Assembly: GCF_000315625.1 (NCBI RefSeq)
Contig: NW_005434659.1
Location: forward strand, 435,714-499,713
Reading direction: 5' to 3'
DNA: 64,000 nucleotides
From: Guillardia theta CCMP2712
Taxonomy: Eukaryota > Cryptophyceae > Pyrenomonadales > Geminigeraceae
Shown here: in pieces, positions 53,863 through 63,302 of the stretch
How positions within the stretch are numbered: the first letter of the stretch is position 1
Layout: each line of letters starts with the position of its first letter
The notes under the pieces: generated by a model
What the model was told of the DNA's origin: nothing
Database searches by the model: none
What the model saw: the letters and a program-made list of their open reading frames with translations, nothing else
Program-made: the position numbers and the translations under genes

Positions 53863-53975
53863 TCCCTCCCTCCCTCCCTCCCTTGCTCCCTCCCTTGCTC
53901 CCTCCCTTGCTCCCTTGCTCCCTCCCTTGCTCCCTCCCTTGCTCCCTTGCTCCCTTGCTCCCCTCCCCTCCCTCG
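53863..53975. repeat. CTCCCTCCCTTG tandem repeat
   Basis: Imperfect 8-16 base units of CTCCCTTG and CTCCCTCCCTTG over about 110 bases in a spacer. Confidence 0.85.
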
Positions 53976-54121
53976 CTCCACCCCGGCCACTCCCTCCCCT
54001 CCTGACCTCAATTGATTATGATTGACTAGAGCGTAACGGAGAAGAACGGCCAGTCTATTTCGGGAGAGACGTCAGAGTGCGGAGATATGGCGGGGAGAAG
54101 TAGATGGAAGGGGACAAGGAG

Positions 54122-54170
54122 AGGAGAGCAGCAGAGCAGCAGAGCAGCAGAGCAGCAGAGCAGCAGAGCA
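54122..54170. repeat. (GCAGCAGA)n 8-bp repeat
   Basis: About six tandem copies of GCAGCAGA just upstream of the coiled-coil gene; probably promoter or 5' UTR. Confidence 0.88.
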
Positions 54171-54339
54171 CTGAGACGCAAGGACTGAGCCATGGCAAGG
54201 GAGCAAGTAGCATGAGGTTCGGAGGATGTCTGGTTCAAGGATGCACCTTGAAGTTCTCTCTCTCTCTCCCTCTCCCCCCCTCCCTCCTCTCTCTTCCCCA
54301 TTGACTCGATGGTGACCGCAGAGACTCGAGCCTGCGGAG

Positions 54340-56606
54340 ATGAGGGTCGCACCGCATGACCCTTCCTTGACGAGCAGCGCGCCCCGCTACTCCCACGTCC
54401 TGCGGCTGGTTGGAGCAGGTGGGAGGGGAGAGGCGCCTCTGTGCTCGAGCCTGAAAGATCAACTTGACTCAGGGTTGCTCGTCTTCCTTGGTGTCGTAGC
54501 TGTCGTCAAGGTGACGAACGGCAGTCAAGATGCGGTCAACCTGTTGGCATCGGCCGTCAAGGGAGAACCGAGCAAGGCAGAGAGTGAAGTGCAGCACAAG
54601 ACCTCCCCCGGTTCATCTCTGAAGAGCGCGAAGCCAGGAGCTGCGGCCCAGTCCATGTCGACTCAGGTGGTGCCTAGTTGAGGGGATGCAGGACTCTCAT
54701 CGTCATCAGGTGGAGAAGCTGTCGCAGAAGATCAAGACGATCAAGTCGAAGAACCAGAAGCTGAGCCAAGTGCAGATGGCTGACCTCTACCGTGAGATCC
54801 AAGAGCTTGAGAAGCAGGAGAGGAGGCGAGTGGCTGCGAGGAAAGAGGTACCCCAGGAAGGAGGAAGAGAAAGGCAGGCTAAGGTTAACGGCAGGCCATT
54901 GAGAAGGCTCTCGATGCGACGTCCAAGTGCGACGATGCAGACTGGGGCTGCAAGAAGGCTCACGAGCAGCTGAAGTGGAAGGCAAGCAAGGACAAGTAGG
55001 ATGTTGACTTGGGTTTTCTTACTCTTGATCTTGACCTGCTTGTCTCCCTGTCAGGTACGAACGAGCAGCCATGACAGAAATCGCGAAAGAGGATCATGCA
55101 CGTGAAAACACATCTGAGGATAGCGAGACAGAGTTTGCAGCTGATGAGAAGAAGGCAAGTGAACTGTCCAGTGTCAAGCCACTTCAGACCTTGCAGCAGC
55201 GATCGCAACAGGCCGAGGTCAACACTTGTGTCACCACATGAGACTTTGTGATGAATGCTTGCTGTAGAGCGCTAGATCAGCCAAGGAGAAGGCGATGATG
55301 AGCATCTTGACCAAGGAGAGGCATGAGCTGGAGAAGTTGGACCAGGAGGAAAAGAAGGAGAGGGAGTTGCAAGCCGCCAAGAAACAGAAGATAGTCGATC
55401 AGAAGGTTTTGCTTGTGAGGATGGAACACTCAAAGAAAGTGACAAGTTGCGTTCAGATGGATAAACAACTTCAAGACGATGTTCGTTCCACCATCTACTC
55501 CTCGCGGTTGCAGCCGACGTTGCAAGAGGTGATGGAGCGTCGCGCAGGCTTGCCGAGCTTAACCTGATCACGCAGAGCCGGGCAAAGGAAGGAAGCAACG
55601 ACGAAAAGAGCAGCGCTGCTCATGTACCGATCCTATACTCCTCCTCCTCCTCCTGCTCCTGCTCCTGCTCCTGCTCTTGCACCTACGCTACTGACGAGGC
55701 CCCAGGACGTGTTGGCACGCCGATCGTCCATCAACGACGCTGTCTCGAGCAACCGCAAGGACCTGGAGGAGGCTGAGGCGATCGAGCAAGGGAGGAGGAA
55801 GGCGTTCGACGACCACGTGAAGCAGCTGAGAGACGAAGTTGAGAAGAGCCGCGAAGCTCGGGAGAAGGAGCTGAAGGGCAAGGGGAAGGTGAGGAGGAGA
55901 CGGCGAGTGAAGATGGAGCTGACGGGATCACCAGGAGTCACCCACAGCCAAGATGTCGCAATACGATCGTGACGTCTTCAACGCCGAGCAGAGCGAGAGG
56001 GCGAAGGTGCAGCTGGAGCGGAGTGAGCGAGAGAAGACCCTCAAGAACCACGAGCTGCTGGCCAAGAGGGAGCAAGAGGTCGCCAACGAGAAGGTCTCGC
56101 AGGCGCTCAAGGATGCGGACGACGCGACTGAGTTCATCCCCAACGTGAAGAGGATGAGGTCAGCGTCTGCTGCTCCTAGGTAGCCTGTGACGCTTCTCAG
56201 CCGAGTGGTGGAGGACGAGTACCACAAGGACTTGAACGAGGCGTCCAAGGTCGACGCCATGAGGGAGAAGGGTGAGAGGAGGAGGAGGAGGTGGAGGAGG
56301 AGGAGGAGGAGGAGGAGGAGGAGGAGGAGGATGAAATTTCTGTCAGATATGCATTCGAAGATCGCAACAAGCCTCAAGCAACAAGACGCAATGGCCAAGA
56401 AGATGGTACTCCTCTTCCTCTTCGTCACCTCTTCTTCTCCTCCAGCTCCCCTTCTGCTCCTTCTTTGTTACCCTTGCTGACGTCATCATCGGCAGCAAGC
56501 GCAAGCAAACCTCGAGGCCATGAAGGCGTTGCAGGAATCGGCAGCTGCTTCTGGATGGGGCGAGCAAGCGACGGGTCTGGCTGCCTCGCCCTCAGATGAA
56601 GTCTGA
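54340..56606 (+). CDS. Coiled-coil protein, many short exons, unknown function
   Basis: A series of helical, highly charged exons lies on the plus strand: HRHQVEKLSQKIKTIKSKNQ to ADLYREIQELEKQERRR, AIEKALDATSKCDDADWGCK, YERAAMTEIAKEDHARENTS, MMSILTKERHELEKLDQEEK, NRKDLEEAEAIEQGRRKAFD to KQLRDEVEKSREAREKE, SQYDRDVFNAEQSERAKVQL and SDMHSKIATSLKQQDAMAKK. The last exon (56496-56606) reads QAQANLEAMKALQESAAASG and ends SDEV with TGA. Heptad-like Leu/Ile/Ala spacing and frequent Lys, Glu and Gln indicate coiled coil almost throughout. The first exon at 54340 (MRVAPHDPSLTSS) is the weakest, and the true start may be elsewhere. An intron near 56280-56332 contains a GGA run. No conserved domain is seen; a structural role is only a guess. 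Confidence 0.6.
56276..56332. repeat. (GGA)n microsatellite
   Basis: About eighteen GGA triplets with a GTGGA interruption, next to an exon of the coiled-coil gene. Confidence 0.88.
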
Positions 56607-56893
56607 CGACTCGCAGCAGCAGGTCGAGCGCCTCCTTTGAGCTCGGCGCAGCAAGTGATCGCAGATCGGGTAAAGGAAGAGTCGCAGCCGAGGCTCCTCT
56701 GACACTCCTGGCAGGATGCGGAGGTAAAGACAATCCTGGGCTTCTAAGATTCTTGACCCCCCCGCTCGCCCCCTCCTCCTCCTTCCCCCGCCGCCATCAA
56801 GTTAACCAAACTTGAAATAAATCGTGTTCGACCTTACGTCCCCCCTTTCCCCCCCCCCCCCCGCGTTCCTCCTTGTCCCCAACTGCCCAATGG
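56607..56893. other. Short spacer between convergent genes
   Basis: Contains a C14 run near 56850. It should hold both 3' ends. No gene is seen. Confidence 0.5.
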
Positions 56894-59182
56894 TCACGTC
56901 CACCCTCCAGCTGGAGTCTTGCCGAGCGTCTCCACCCTGCGCGCGAGCTCGTCCATAATGCCTGTGAACGCGTCGCCGTCCTCCGGGGGCCGCTGGTAGG
57001 TCATCCGCTTCCAGACCTCTTTGAGCCCCTCCTGCTTCCTCCGGATCACCGTCTCGTTGATGGAGGACAGGATACTCTCGAGCTCCAGGATCCTCCTCTG
57101 CTCTACCTTCACCGTGAACCTGGAGTAGTCGAGGCGCTGCTGGAACGGCAGCTGGACGTCGTCCGTCAGCAGCACGGGAATACACCCCAGGAGGATGGCC
57201 TCGAAGAAGCGCACGCTCCACAGCTCCCAGCCAGCGGGGGCCAGGCAGAAGACGGAGCGGAGCAGCTCGTCATGGTAGGAGGAGCTGTTGATCCTGTCGC
57301 TCACCACCCATCCCCTCACCCTGCTGTACCTCCGGAGGAGGAGCTGACGGATCCCGAGCGAGTAGTCCTTGTTGTAGAGCAGCGCCTTGACAGACCCTGC
57401 CGCCGTCCCCCGGAAGTAGACCAGGATGTCCCTCCCCCTTGTCCTTTCCCCCATGTAGCTAGCGGTCAGGGCAGGATGGGGGACGAGAGGAGGGATAACA
57501 ACGTCCTTGAACAGCTGGAAGCAGGGGAGCCTCGAACGGACCGCAAACTCCTCGCTGCTCCCCATGTGGTCTGCCGCTCTCGCCGCGTACCATGCCGGCC
57601 TGACGAGCGTGCGGTCGCCGGAGGTGACAAGGAGGATGGAGTTGTGCAGCTCCAGGAAGGGACCCTGGCACGACCCCCAGTCCGAGCTGAGCACCAGCAC
57701 GTGGTCAGCACCAGCAGAGCGGTCGAAGAAGGGGTAGGTCTGCCGGACATGCTCTAGAACAAGCTGCACGGCCTGGTATGTCTTGCCGATGTCAACGTCG
57801 TTGTCAGGCCAGCCGGGGCCCGGGCGGACGAAGTGAGAGGAGAGGAAGCAAGCGGCGTAGAGGGGGATGAAGAAGAGGTCTGCCGCGCCCGGATCGAGCG
57901 TGAGGGAGTCGCTGAGGAGGAGCTGCTCATGGATGTAGACCTCGGCCGCGTAGATGCTGTTGCGACATTGCTGCATGTTCAAGCTCAACATCGCTGAGTT
58001 CCACTGCGGGTGGATGTCGTAGACAAAGACCTTCATCTTCCTCCTCTTCTTCTTCCCCCGAGCCGGCGAGTCCCCCTTGGACTGGCCTTGATCGCGGAGG
58101 GACACGGACTGGCGGAAGTGCTGCTGCGCTTCTTCCTTCCTTCCCAGCATCTTCAGCACAGTCCCCAGCAGGAATCGGCTTTCAGACGAGGTCGGGTTGT
58201 AGGAGACAGACTTGAGCAGCAGGGCCTCTGCCTCTCTCAGTTTCTCCATCGTGCTGGAGTTCTCCTGCTTCTCCTGCCGCATCCACACTGGCAGACGGTC
58301 GCTGCCCTGCAGCCTCGCCTCTTCCTGCGCCATCTCCGTCGCTTCTCCCACCAGGATCTCCGCCATCTTCGCCAGCGCGTCTGCATCCTTAGGCTGGAGC
58401 TCAAGGCACTTTCGGAGGTAGGAGGAGGACAGCGAGTGGTTGCCGGCCAGCCTGGCAGCTATCGACGCCTCCTTGTAGGGAGACAAGGAGGAAGGGTTGA
58501 TCTTGATCGCATCCTCGTACATGCGACGAGCCTTCTCAAGGTACCCGAGCGTCAGGTAGGCATTGCCTGCCATGTACTTCAAGTTCCATGCATTCTCTGT
58601 GCTCCCTCCGCCCATGGCCTTCTCGTAGTGCTGCACGGCCTTGACCAGATCTTGCCTGTGGGTGTGATAGATGTACCCGATCTTGAAGTGAACATCTGCC
58701 GCGTTCGGCTTCGAGGCAGCTGCTTGCTCAAGGTACACAAGTGCCCCATCTTGGTCCCCCGCTAGAGAAACCTTCTCAGCCAGGAAGTACCAGAGGAAAT
58801 GGCTGAGCGCTGTTGCCGATAGCTCGTCATTGTAGTCAACGATTCTACTCTCTCCCTGATCGGGCAACAAGACTAGCGAGCCTTTGCGCTTGCCGGTGTA
58901 CTTCCAACCATCTTTCAGCAGGCAGAACCTCACCCTCCCCTCAAACACCATCGCAACCTCAATCAGCACCCTCTTCCCCTCCTTGCACGAGGAGCACTTG
59001 CTCCCTGTCACCAGGCACATCCAGACTCCTCTCTTCAGATGGTCGCGATAGCTGCTCTCGTCCATTGCGACTAGGCTCGGATTCGAATCCTTCCTGCATG
59101 CCACCAGGTGGAGGAAGAGCAAGGCTAGCAGTGAGACGAGGATCCACCCCCTCCGAAAGGGACGAGCGAAAGGGGGAACCAT
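56894..59182 (-). CDS. Exostosin-type GT47 glycosyltransferase with thioredoxin-like and TPR regions, intronless
   Basis: A single 762-residue frame. The N terminus is MVPPFARPFRRGWILVSLLA with a hydrophobic anchor (ILVSLLALLFLHLVAC), giving type II Golgi/ER topology. Residues about 40-115 look like a thioredoxin fold with CSSC (VTGSKCSSCKEG) and a beta strand LVLLPDQGE. Residues about 125-370 are TPRs (AADVHFKIGYIYHTHRQDL, AWNLKYMAGNAYLTLGYLEK, SRFLLGTVLKMLGRKEEAQQ). The rest is exostosin: MKVFVYDIHPQWNS, DPGAADLFFIPLYAACFLS, FDRSAGADHVLVLSSDWG, RDILVYFRGTAAGS, RVRGWVVSDRINSSSYHDEL, then VFCLAPAGWELWSVRFFEAI and LLGCIPVLLTDDVQLPFQ, the GT47 core. GT47 enzymes build heparan-like or cell-wall polysaccharides. 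The start is the first ATG, and a GGA repeat lies just upstream. The combination is unusual. Confidence 0.88.
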   Translation of the reverse strand: MVPPFARPFRRGWILVSLLALLFLHLVACRKDSNPSLVAMDESSYRDHLKRGVWMCLVTGSKCSSCKEGKRVLIEVAMVFEGRVRFCLLKDGWKYTGKRKGSLVLLPDQGESRIVDYNDELSATALSHFLWYFLAEKVSLAGDQDGALVYLEQAAASKPNAADVHFKIGYIYHTHRQDLVKAVQHYEKAMGGGSTENAWNLKYMAGNAYLTLGYLEKARRMYEDAIKINPSSLSPYKEASIAARLAGNHSLSSSYLRKCLELQPKDADALAKMAEILVGEATEMAQEEARLQGSDRLPVWMRQEKQENSSTMEKLREAEALLLKSVSYNPTSSESRFLLGTVLKMLGRKEEAQQHFRQSVSLRDQGQSKGDSPARGKKKRRKMKVFVYDIHPQWNSAMLSLNMQQCRNSIYAAEVYIHEQLLLSDSLTLDPGAADLFFIPLYAACFLSSHFVRPGPGWPDNDVDIGKTYQAVQLVLEHVRQTYPFFDRSAGADHVLVLSSDWGSCQGPFLELHNSILLVTSGDRTLVRPAWYAARAADHMGSSEEFAVRSRLPCFQLFKDVVIPPLVPHPALTASYMGERTRGRDILVYFRGTAAGSVKALLYNKDYSLGIRQLLLRRYSRVRGWVVSDRINSSSYHDELLRSVFCLAPAGWELWSVRFFEAILLGCIPVLLTDDVQLPFQQRLDYSRFTVKVEQRRILELESILSSINETVIRRKQEGLKEVWKRMTYQRPPEDGDAFTGIMDELARRVETLGKTPAGGWT

Positions 59183-59851
59183 TGTCCTTGGCACGTCAGG
59201 CAGGCAGATCTACAGGAGGAGGAGGAGGAGGAGGAGGAGGAGGAGGAGGACGAGGAGGAGGACGAGGAGGAGGAGGTCTCAAGGAGGAGGAAGAGGCGGG
59301 CGGGGGGGGGAAGAGGGACGAGAGTGAGATAGAGAGGAGAAGGGGACGGAGGAGGTCTCAAGGAGGAGGAGGAGGAGGTCAAGGACGATGGTGTGAGAGG
59401 CAGGGCATGTGAGCGAGTTCGTGCATGGTATAGCTCCCCGATTCCCGGCCCAGCATATCCCTCCCTCTCTTTCACAGTCCGCCTCAGAAGACTTTGTTAC
59501 AAGGTCCGCCTCGCAAGTGAGTTTCACTCAGCCGCCGGCCTGAAGTTGCCCGGGCCGCCGCCGGGCCTGGCCTGTCCCCCGGGCACACTGCGTTCAGGGC
59601 CTTCCCTAATTCACCGTGTCCGTCTGGCAACGCCAGCGAAATCACAACTGACTGGGCCCTCGGACTCTCAGGGCCTGGCAAGGCGGGCCTGCGGCAGTGC
59701 CATGATTGTTTCATGGGTATTCAATTAATCATGTTAGACACTTTCAAGTGACTGCAAACTTCAGTGAAAGGCGGTGGACACGGCGAAACCTGTACAGCCA
59801 GAAAGGCAACGAGTCGCCTGCGGATAACACAAGGCAAATCATTCATATACA
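59183..59851. other. Spacer with GGA repeat and GC-rich island
   Basis: The first 100 bases are purine-rich repeat. About 59530-59700 is a GC-rich island of the kind seen elsewhere (CCCGGGCCGCC, GGGCCTGG), followed by AACTTCAGTGAA near 59757, a 12-base word also found at about 17037. No gene is seen. Confidence 0.5.
59216..59275. repeat. (GGA)n microsatellite
   Basis: GGA triplets with CGA interruptions just upstream of the GT47 start codon, probably in its 5' UTR or promoter. Confidence 0.88.
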
Positions 59852-61060
59852 TCATTCAGTCTGCCCTTCACTCGTCGGGCTCGGAGACGTCTCCGCAGGT
59901 TTGTCGCTGGCCGGTGCATCAGGGTTTTGTTGCTGTTTCATGGGGCAGTAAGGAGAAGACTGAGACAAGTGGACAAGCACTGACCTGGTACATGAGGGAC
60001 AACCTCGCCACGACCTTCACTCCGTTCAGCACCTTGCGAGCGCGTCTTGCCTTGATGTACTCCTTGAGAACCTTGCCCTGGCCCAGATCCTCGTTCGAGA
60101 CGCTTTCAATGTTGTCCATCAGTGAATGTTTCAGGCACTCCATGCTCGTCGGCCTCTTCTTCTGATCCACTGTGAGCAGGAGAGACACATACTGCCTCGT
60201 TTCCTTGGAAACATTCTTCCATGGATCTTTAGGAAACTTGACCTCGCCTTTCTGAATCAGAGACAAGAGCTCAGCCAAATTCTCGCTGTAAAATGGCGGG
60301 TAGCCAGCAAGCATGGTATACAAGATCACACCAGTTGCCCACACGTCGACCTTGGCATCGTATTTGACTCTTGTGCCTCTCCCTTGCGAAGCAATCATGA
60401 CAACTTCCGGAGCAAGATAGTCTGGGGTCCCACAGACTGTATTCATGCTCTGTTCACCCATTACAGGACGCAGACTCGACAGTCCAAAGTCAGCAATCTT
60501 CAGGTGCATGTACTCCGGCTTCGACGGGTTGTCAGACACCATCAGCAAGTTTTCTGGTTTGAGATCACGATGGCAAGCTCCAACCGAGTGCATGTGAGCA
60601 ATGCCTTCGAGAATCTGCTTGCAAGCTTCAGTCCATCCTGCTCACTGAAATGGCCCATATCTACAATCCTGTCGAATAGCTCCCCTCCCACTGCAAGCTC
60701 TTCCACCAAGTGCACTGCCTTCTTGTCTTCGAACACTTCCACCAACTTGATGCATCTCGGATGCGCCACTGCGATCATGATCCGAACTTCATGATCCAGC
60801 AGCTCTCTATCATAGTTCTCGTGCGACTTGAGCAAAGTCTTGATAGCAAACTTCTCACCAGTTTCTTTGTTGGTGCCTACTGCACATGATGCAAAGCTAC
60901 CCGATCCCAATTTCTTCCCGAAGGTGTACTTCTCTGTGATGGCAAGTTGTTGATAATTTCCCTTAGACCAATCGGCATCCGCTATTCCACCTACACCGAC
61001 CTTGCCATTCACTTGTGGGTCTGACTGATTCACAGCTTGCGAAGAGCTTCCACAACCCAT
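59852..61060 (-). CDS. CaMK-like Ser/Thr protein kinase, N-myristoylation signal, apparent one-base frameshift
   Basis: The N terminus MGCGSSSQ is a typical myristoylation (Gly2) and palmitoylation (Cys3) signal, so the kinase probably sits on membranes. Kinase motifs in order: [13 protein letters not shown] (glycine loop), EKFAIKTL (VAIK lysine), then [12 protein letters not shown] (HRD), ADFGLSS (DFG), [13 protein letters not shown] (activation loop and APE), and [20 protein letters not shown] as in CaMK/CDPK kinases. Between HFSEQD and [12 protein letters not shown] the frame shifts by one base near 60635/60636 (a base seems missing in GAGCAGGA|TGGACT). There is no room for an intron, so this is a sequencing error or a lesion. 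A 52-nt intron (59933-59984) leads to the last exon reading [20 protein letters not shown] and ending at TGA 59852-59854. No EF hands or calmodulin-binding part is obvious. Confidence 0.87.
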
Positions 61061-62800
61061 CTCTATCAGATGATTGTCTCTTGCAGCAACCAGTCTTCAA
61101 TCTTGTTCAGGTGGGAAAGCAACGGATTGAGTGCCCTTCATTCGGTATAGCCTTTGCTTGACCTACGACGTCCCATCGAGAATTTCCTGGAACATTTACC
61201 TCAGAAACAAAGTCACGACTAAAATCTTTGCTTGAGAGAAAAAAAACCTATATCTCCTCATTCAGCAATACAATTCAAACAATACTGACAAAACTATTCT
61301 TCGTCTTGCAGGGAAATAACACCTATCTACATCTATTTTCGTTTGTAGTTACAATCAATTGCAGTACAGCACCAGTAACAACCCAGGGATGCTCTCCTAT
61401 TCTGAGTTGATTCTATCCTCCTAATACATCCCCCCCTCATCCTCCCTCCTCCCTCTAGATCCCTCTTTCAACGTCTCCGCACAACCCGTTGCACCATTGA
61501 GGCATCATGCTGTGGTAGGAGGTGGTAGGAGGGCTAGCACAGGGTCCTAGAATCCTAAAATATTTCGTTATATCCTAAAATTATAGGTCTTATGCACCTC
61601 CTAGTCCCAGGTCCTAGGACCTACGGTTGGTGGTACCTAACGGCGGCTAAACACTTGAACTTTTAGCAGGATACTAAAACAACTTTACAAAACCTTTTTG
61701 GGCTGGTTTTTAAAGGAGATAGTTACTTAGCGGAGTGTACCAGAACCGGTACATATCAGGACCAAAACATTAAAATGGTAGTGACTTATCATCCCCTCCC
61801 TTCTAATCAAAATCATTTTATGTGGTACAAATTTTATAGCCGTACAAAATGTTTTGTTAATTATAGAAATGGCTATACGAGGCTTGACGGTCATGATCGG
61901 TCGATCATGCCGGGCCGAGAGTCCCGGCCGGCCGGGCGATCATCCGGCCCGGGGCCCGGGGATCACCTGACTCCGAGGCCGAGTCAGTGACACAGTGATG
62001 GCATTGCGACCGTTGGCTGGGGGCCCCGGACCGTATGAGTCACCCCTGTGGACTCCTCAGTGACTGAGTCACTAATCACGTCACGGCGTGCCAGGCGGCC
62101 GGGCCGCAGTACAATAGGTGATCAGACTCTGTCTCCGATCAGATGATACTTGTGACCGTATCATAGTAGTATCGGACAGTGATCAACTTTCGTTGAAGTT
62201 ATCACCGAAGTCGTGACACTCAGTGACTATGACAGGCGTGAGGCCGCAAGATGCCAAAATTGAAAACTTGAAAACTTGGCAACTGAACCGTTCCGAAGGC
62301 CCGGAGGCCAGATGATCCACTGCCGTCGCTGAAAGGCTGGACGGCCGGCAGTCACGAGGTTCGCTGCCCGCCTTTCAACTAAGAAGCCTGTTTGGCAAGG
62401 TTTCCAGGCTATCGGTAGTATGTCTACTTTACCACCGGTAAGGTTCACCTGCACGCGCGAGCTGATCTGCGAATTCGGCACGCAGCCGCCCGCCGCCGCC
62501 GCGCGGGCGGGCTGAAATCACAGGCTTGGCGAGTGGGCCGATCGCCGGATGAGACGGTCACGAGTCACGGAGCTATTATCATCACAGCAACTCAGTCAGG
62601 CATTGAATACTTGAATATCATACTTCTTATGCCACTGGACTGGAGGACACTATTGGCAAGTTGATGCGTCAAAAGCTACACTGCTCGCCGGACTCAAGCC
62701 GAAGAACGTAGTGTGACGCAATTCAATCATTCATTCATTCATTGAAGGTAAGAAAATTTACAGCAAGACAAGCACTTATGAGGGATAAAATGACAGGGAA
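61061..62800. other. Long spacer: AT-rich block abutting GC-rich island
   Basis: About 61540-61870 is AT-rich, with repeated ATCCTAAAAT and a perfect 14-base palindrome at 61609-61622. At about 61880 it turns into a GC-rich island reaching about 62560, with TCAGTGAC, GGCCCGGG and GATCGGTCGATC words and the 16-base word at 61919-61934 shared with the island at 16855. CATT repeats lie near 62730. No gene is seen. Confidence 0.6.
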
Positions 62801-63302
62801 TCAATATGACTCAACATGTTTCAAAGCCTCCTCAAGAAGCAGAGTCGTATCGAAGCAAGCCACCAGGTAACGAGGCCAATGGCCTTCCTCTTCCTCGGCA
62901 TGCACGCTTTGTTGAGCTGGCATCTCTGGCCTTTCGGCTTGGATGCCGTTCTTTGTGGAATCCTGGAAGAAGGCAAGGATTGAATCGACGTCCGATTTGC
63001 ATGGAGCAACAAGCTGCAGCGTCGGGGTAGCTCTCACGTAAGGCCACTTGTCGATGCCAACTCTTCGGCAAGCTTTCTTCAAGGCAGTCAATGAAATACC
63101 CTGAGAAGGAGAGGGAGGGCTGTCAGGTTCGGATACAGGATAACAGGGAAGTGCTCACCAGCATATTAGCTGCGTCTCCTTGCTTCATATGAAACATCAT
63201 CGAGATGTCCTTCTTTGACAGTGTAACAACTGATTTGCTAGCAGAAATGGATGTTTCACCAGCCTTTCTCCGTGGGAAAATCCTTGCGACGTCGGTAGTC
63301 AT
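62801..63302 (-). CDS. Second RWP-RK-type protein, short, with altered domain end
   Basis: Two exons join across 63097-63160: VVTLSKKDISMMFHMKQGDA, then ANML|GISLTALKKACRRVGIDKWPY. This is the RWP-RK helix pair, with Leu, Phe, Ala, Leu-Lys-Lys, Cys-Arg and WP in the expected places. After WPY the sequence reads VRA and not RK plus a basic tail, so either the domain is degenerate or a further intron (GTGAGAG donor at WPY, acceptor TTCTTCCAG) brings in another end. The C-terminal part (RYLVACFDTTLLLEEALKHV) is a probable helix. The protein would be about 145 residues, much shorter than the first RWP-RK gene. The start is set at ATG 63302 (MTTDVARIFPRR). A longer frame upstream reads as Ser/Pro-rich and is probably UTR. 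It may be a dimer partner or inhibitor, which is inference. Confidence 0.72.

Larger units (their letters stand above)
53337..54339. other. Spacer with simple repeats
   Basis: It holds a short T/A run near 53457, CCTC-rich blocks, the CTCCCTTG repeat and the GCAGCAGA repeat. A short open piece near 53560-53590 could be an alternative last exon of the sulfotransferase. No other gene is seen. Confidence 0.5.
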
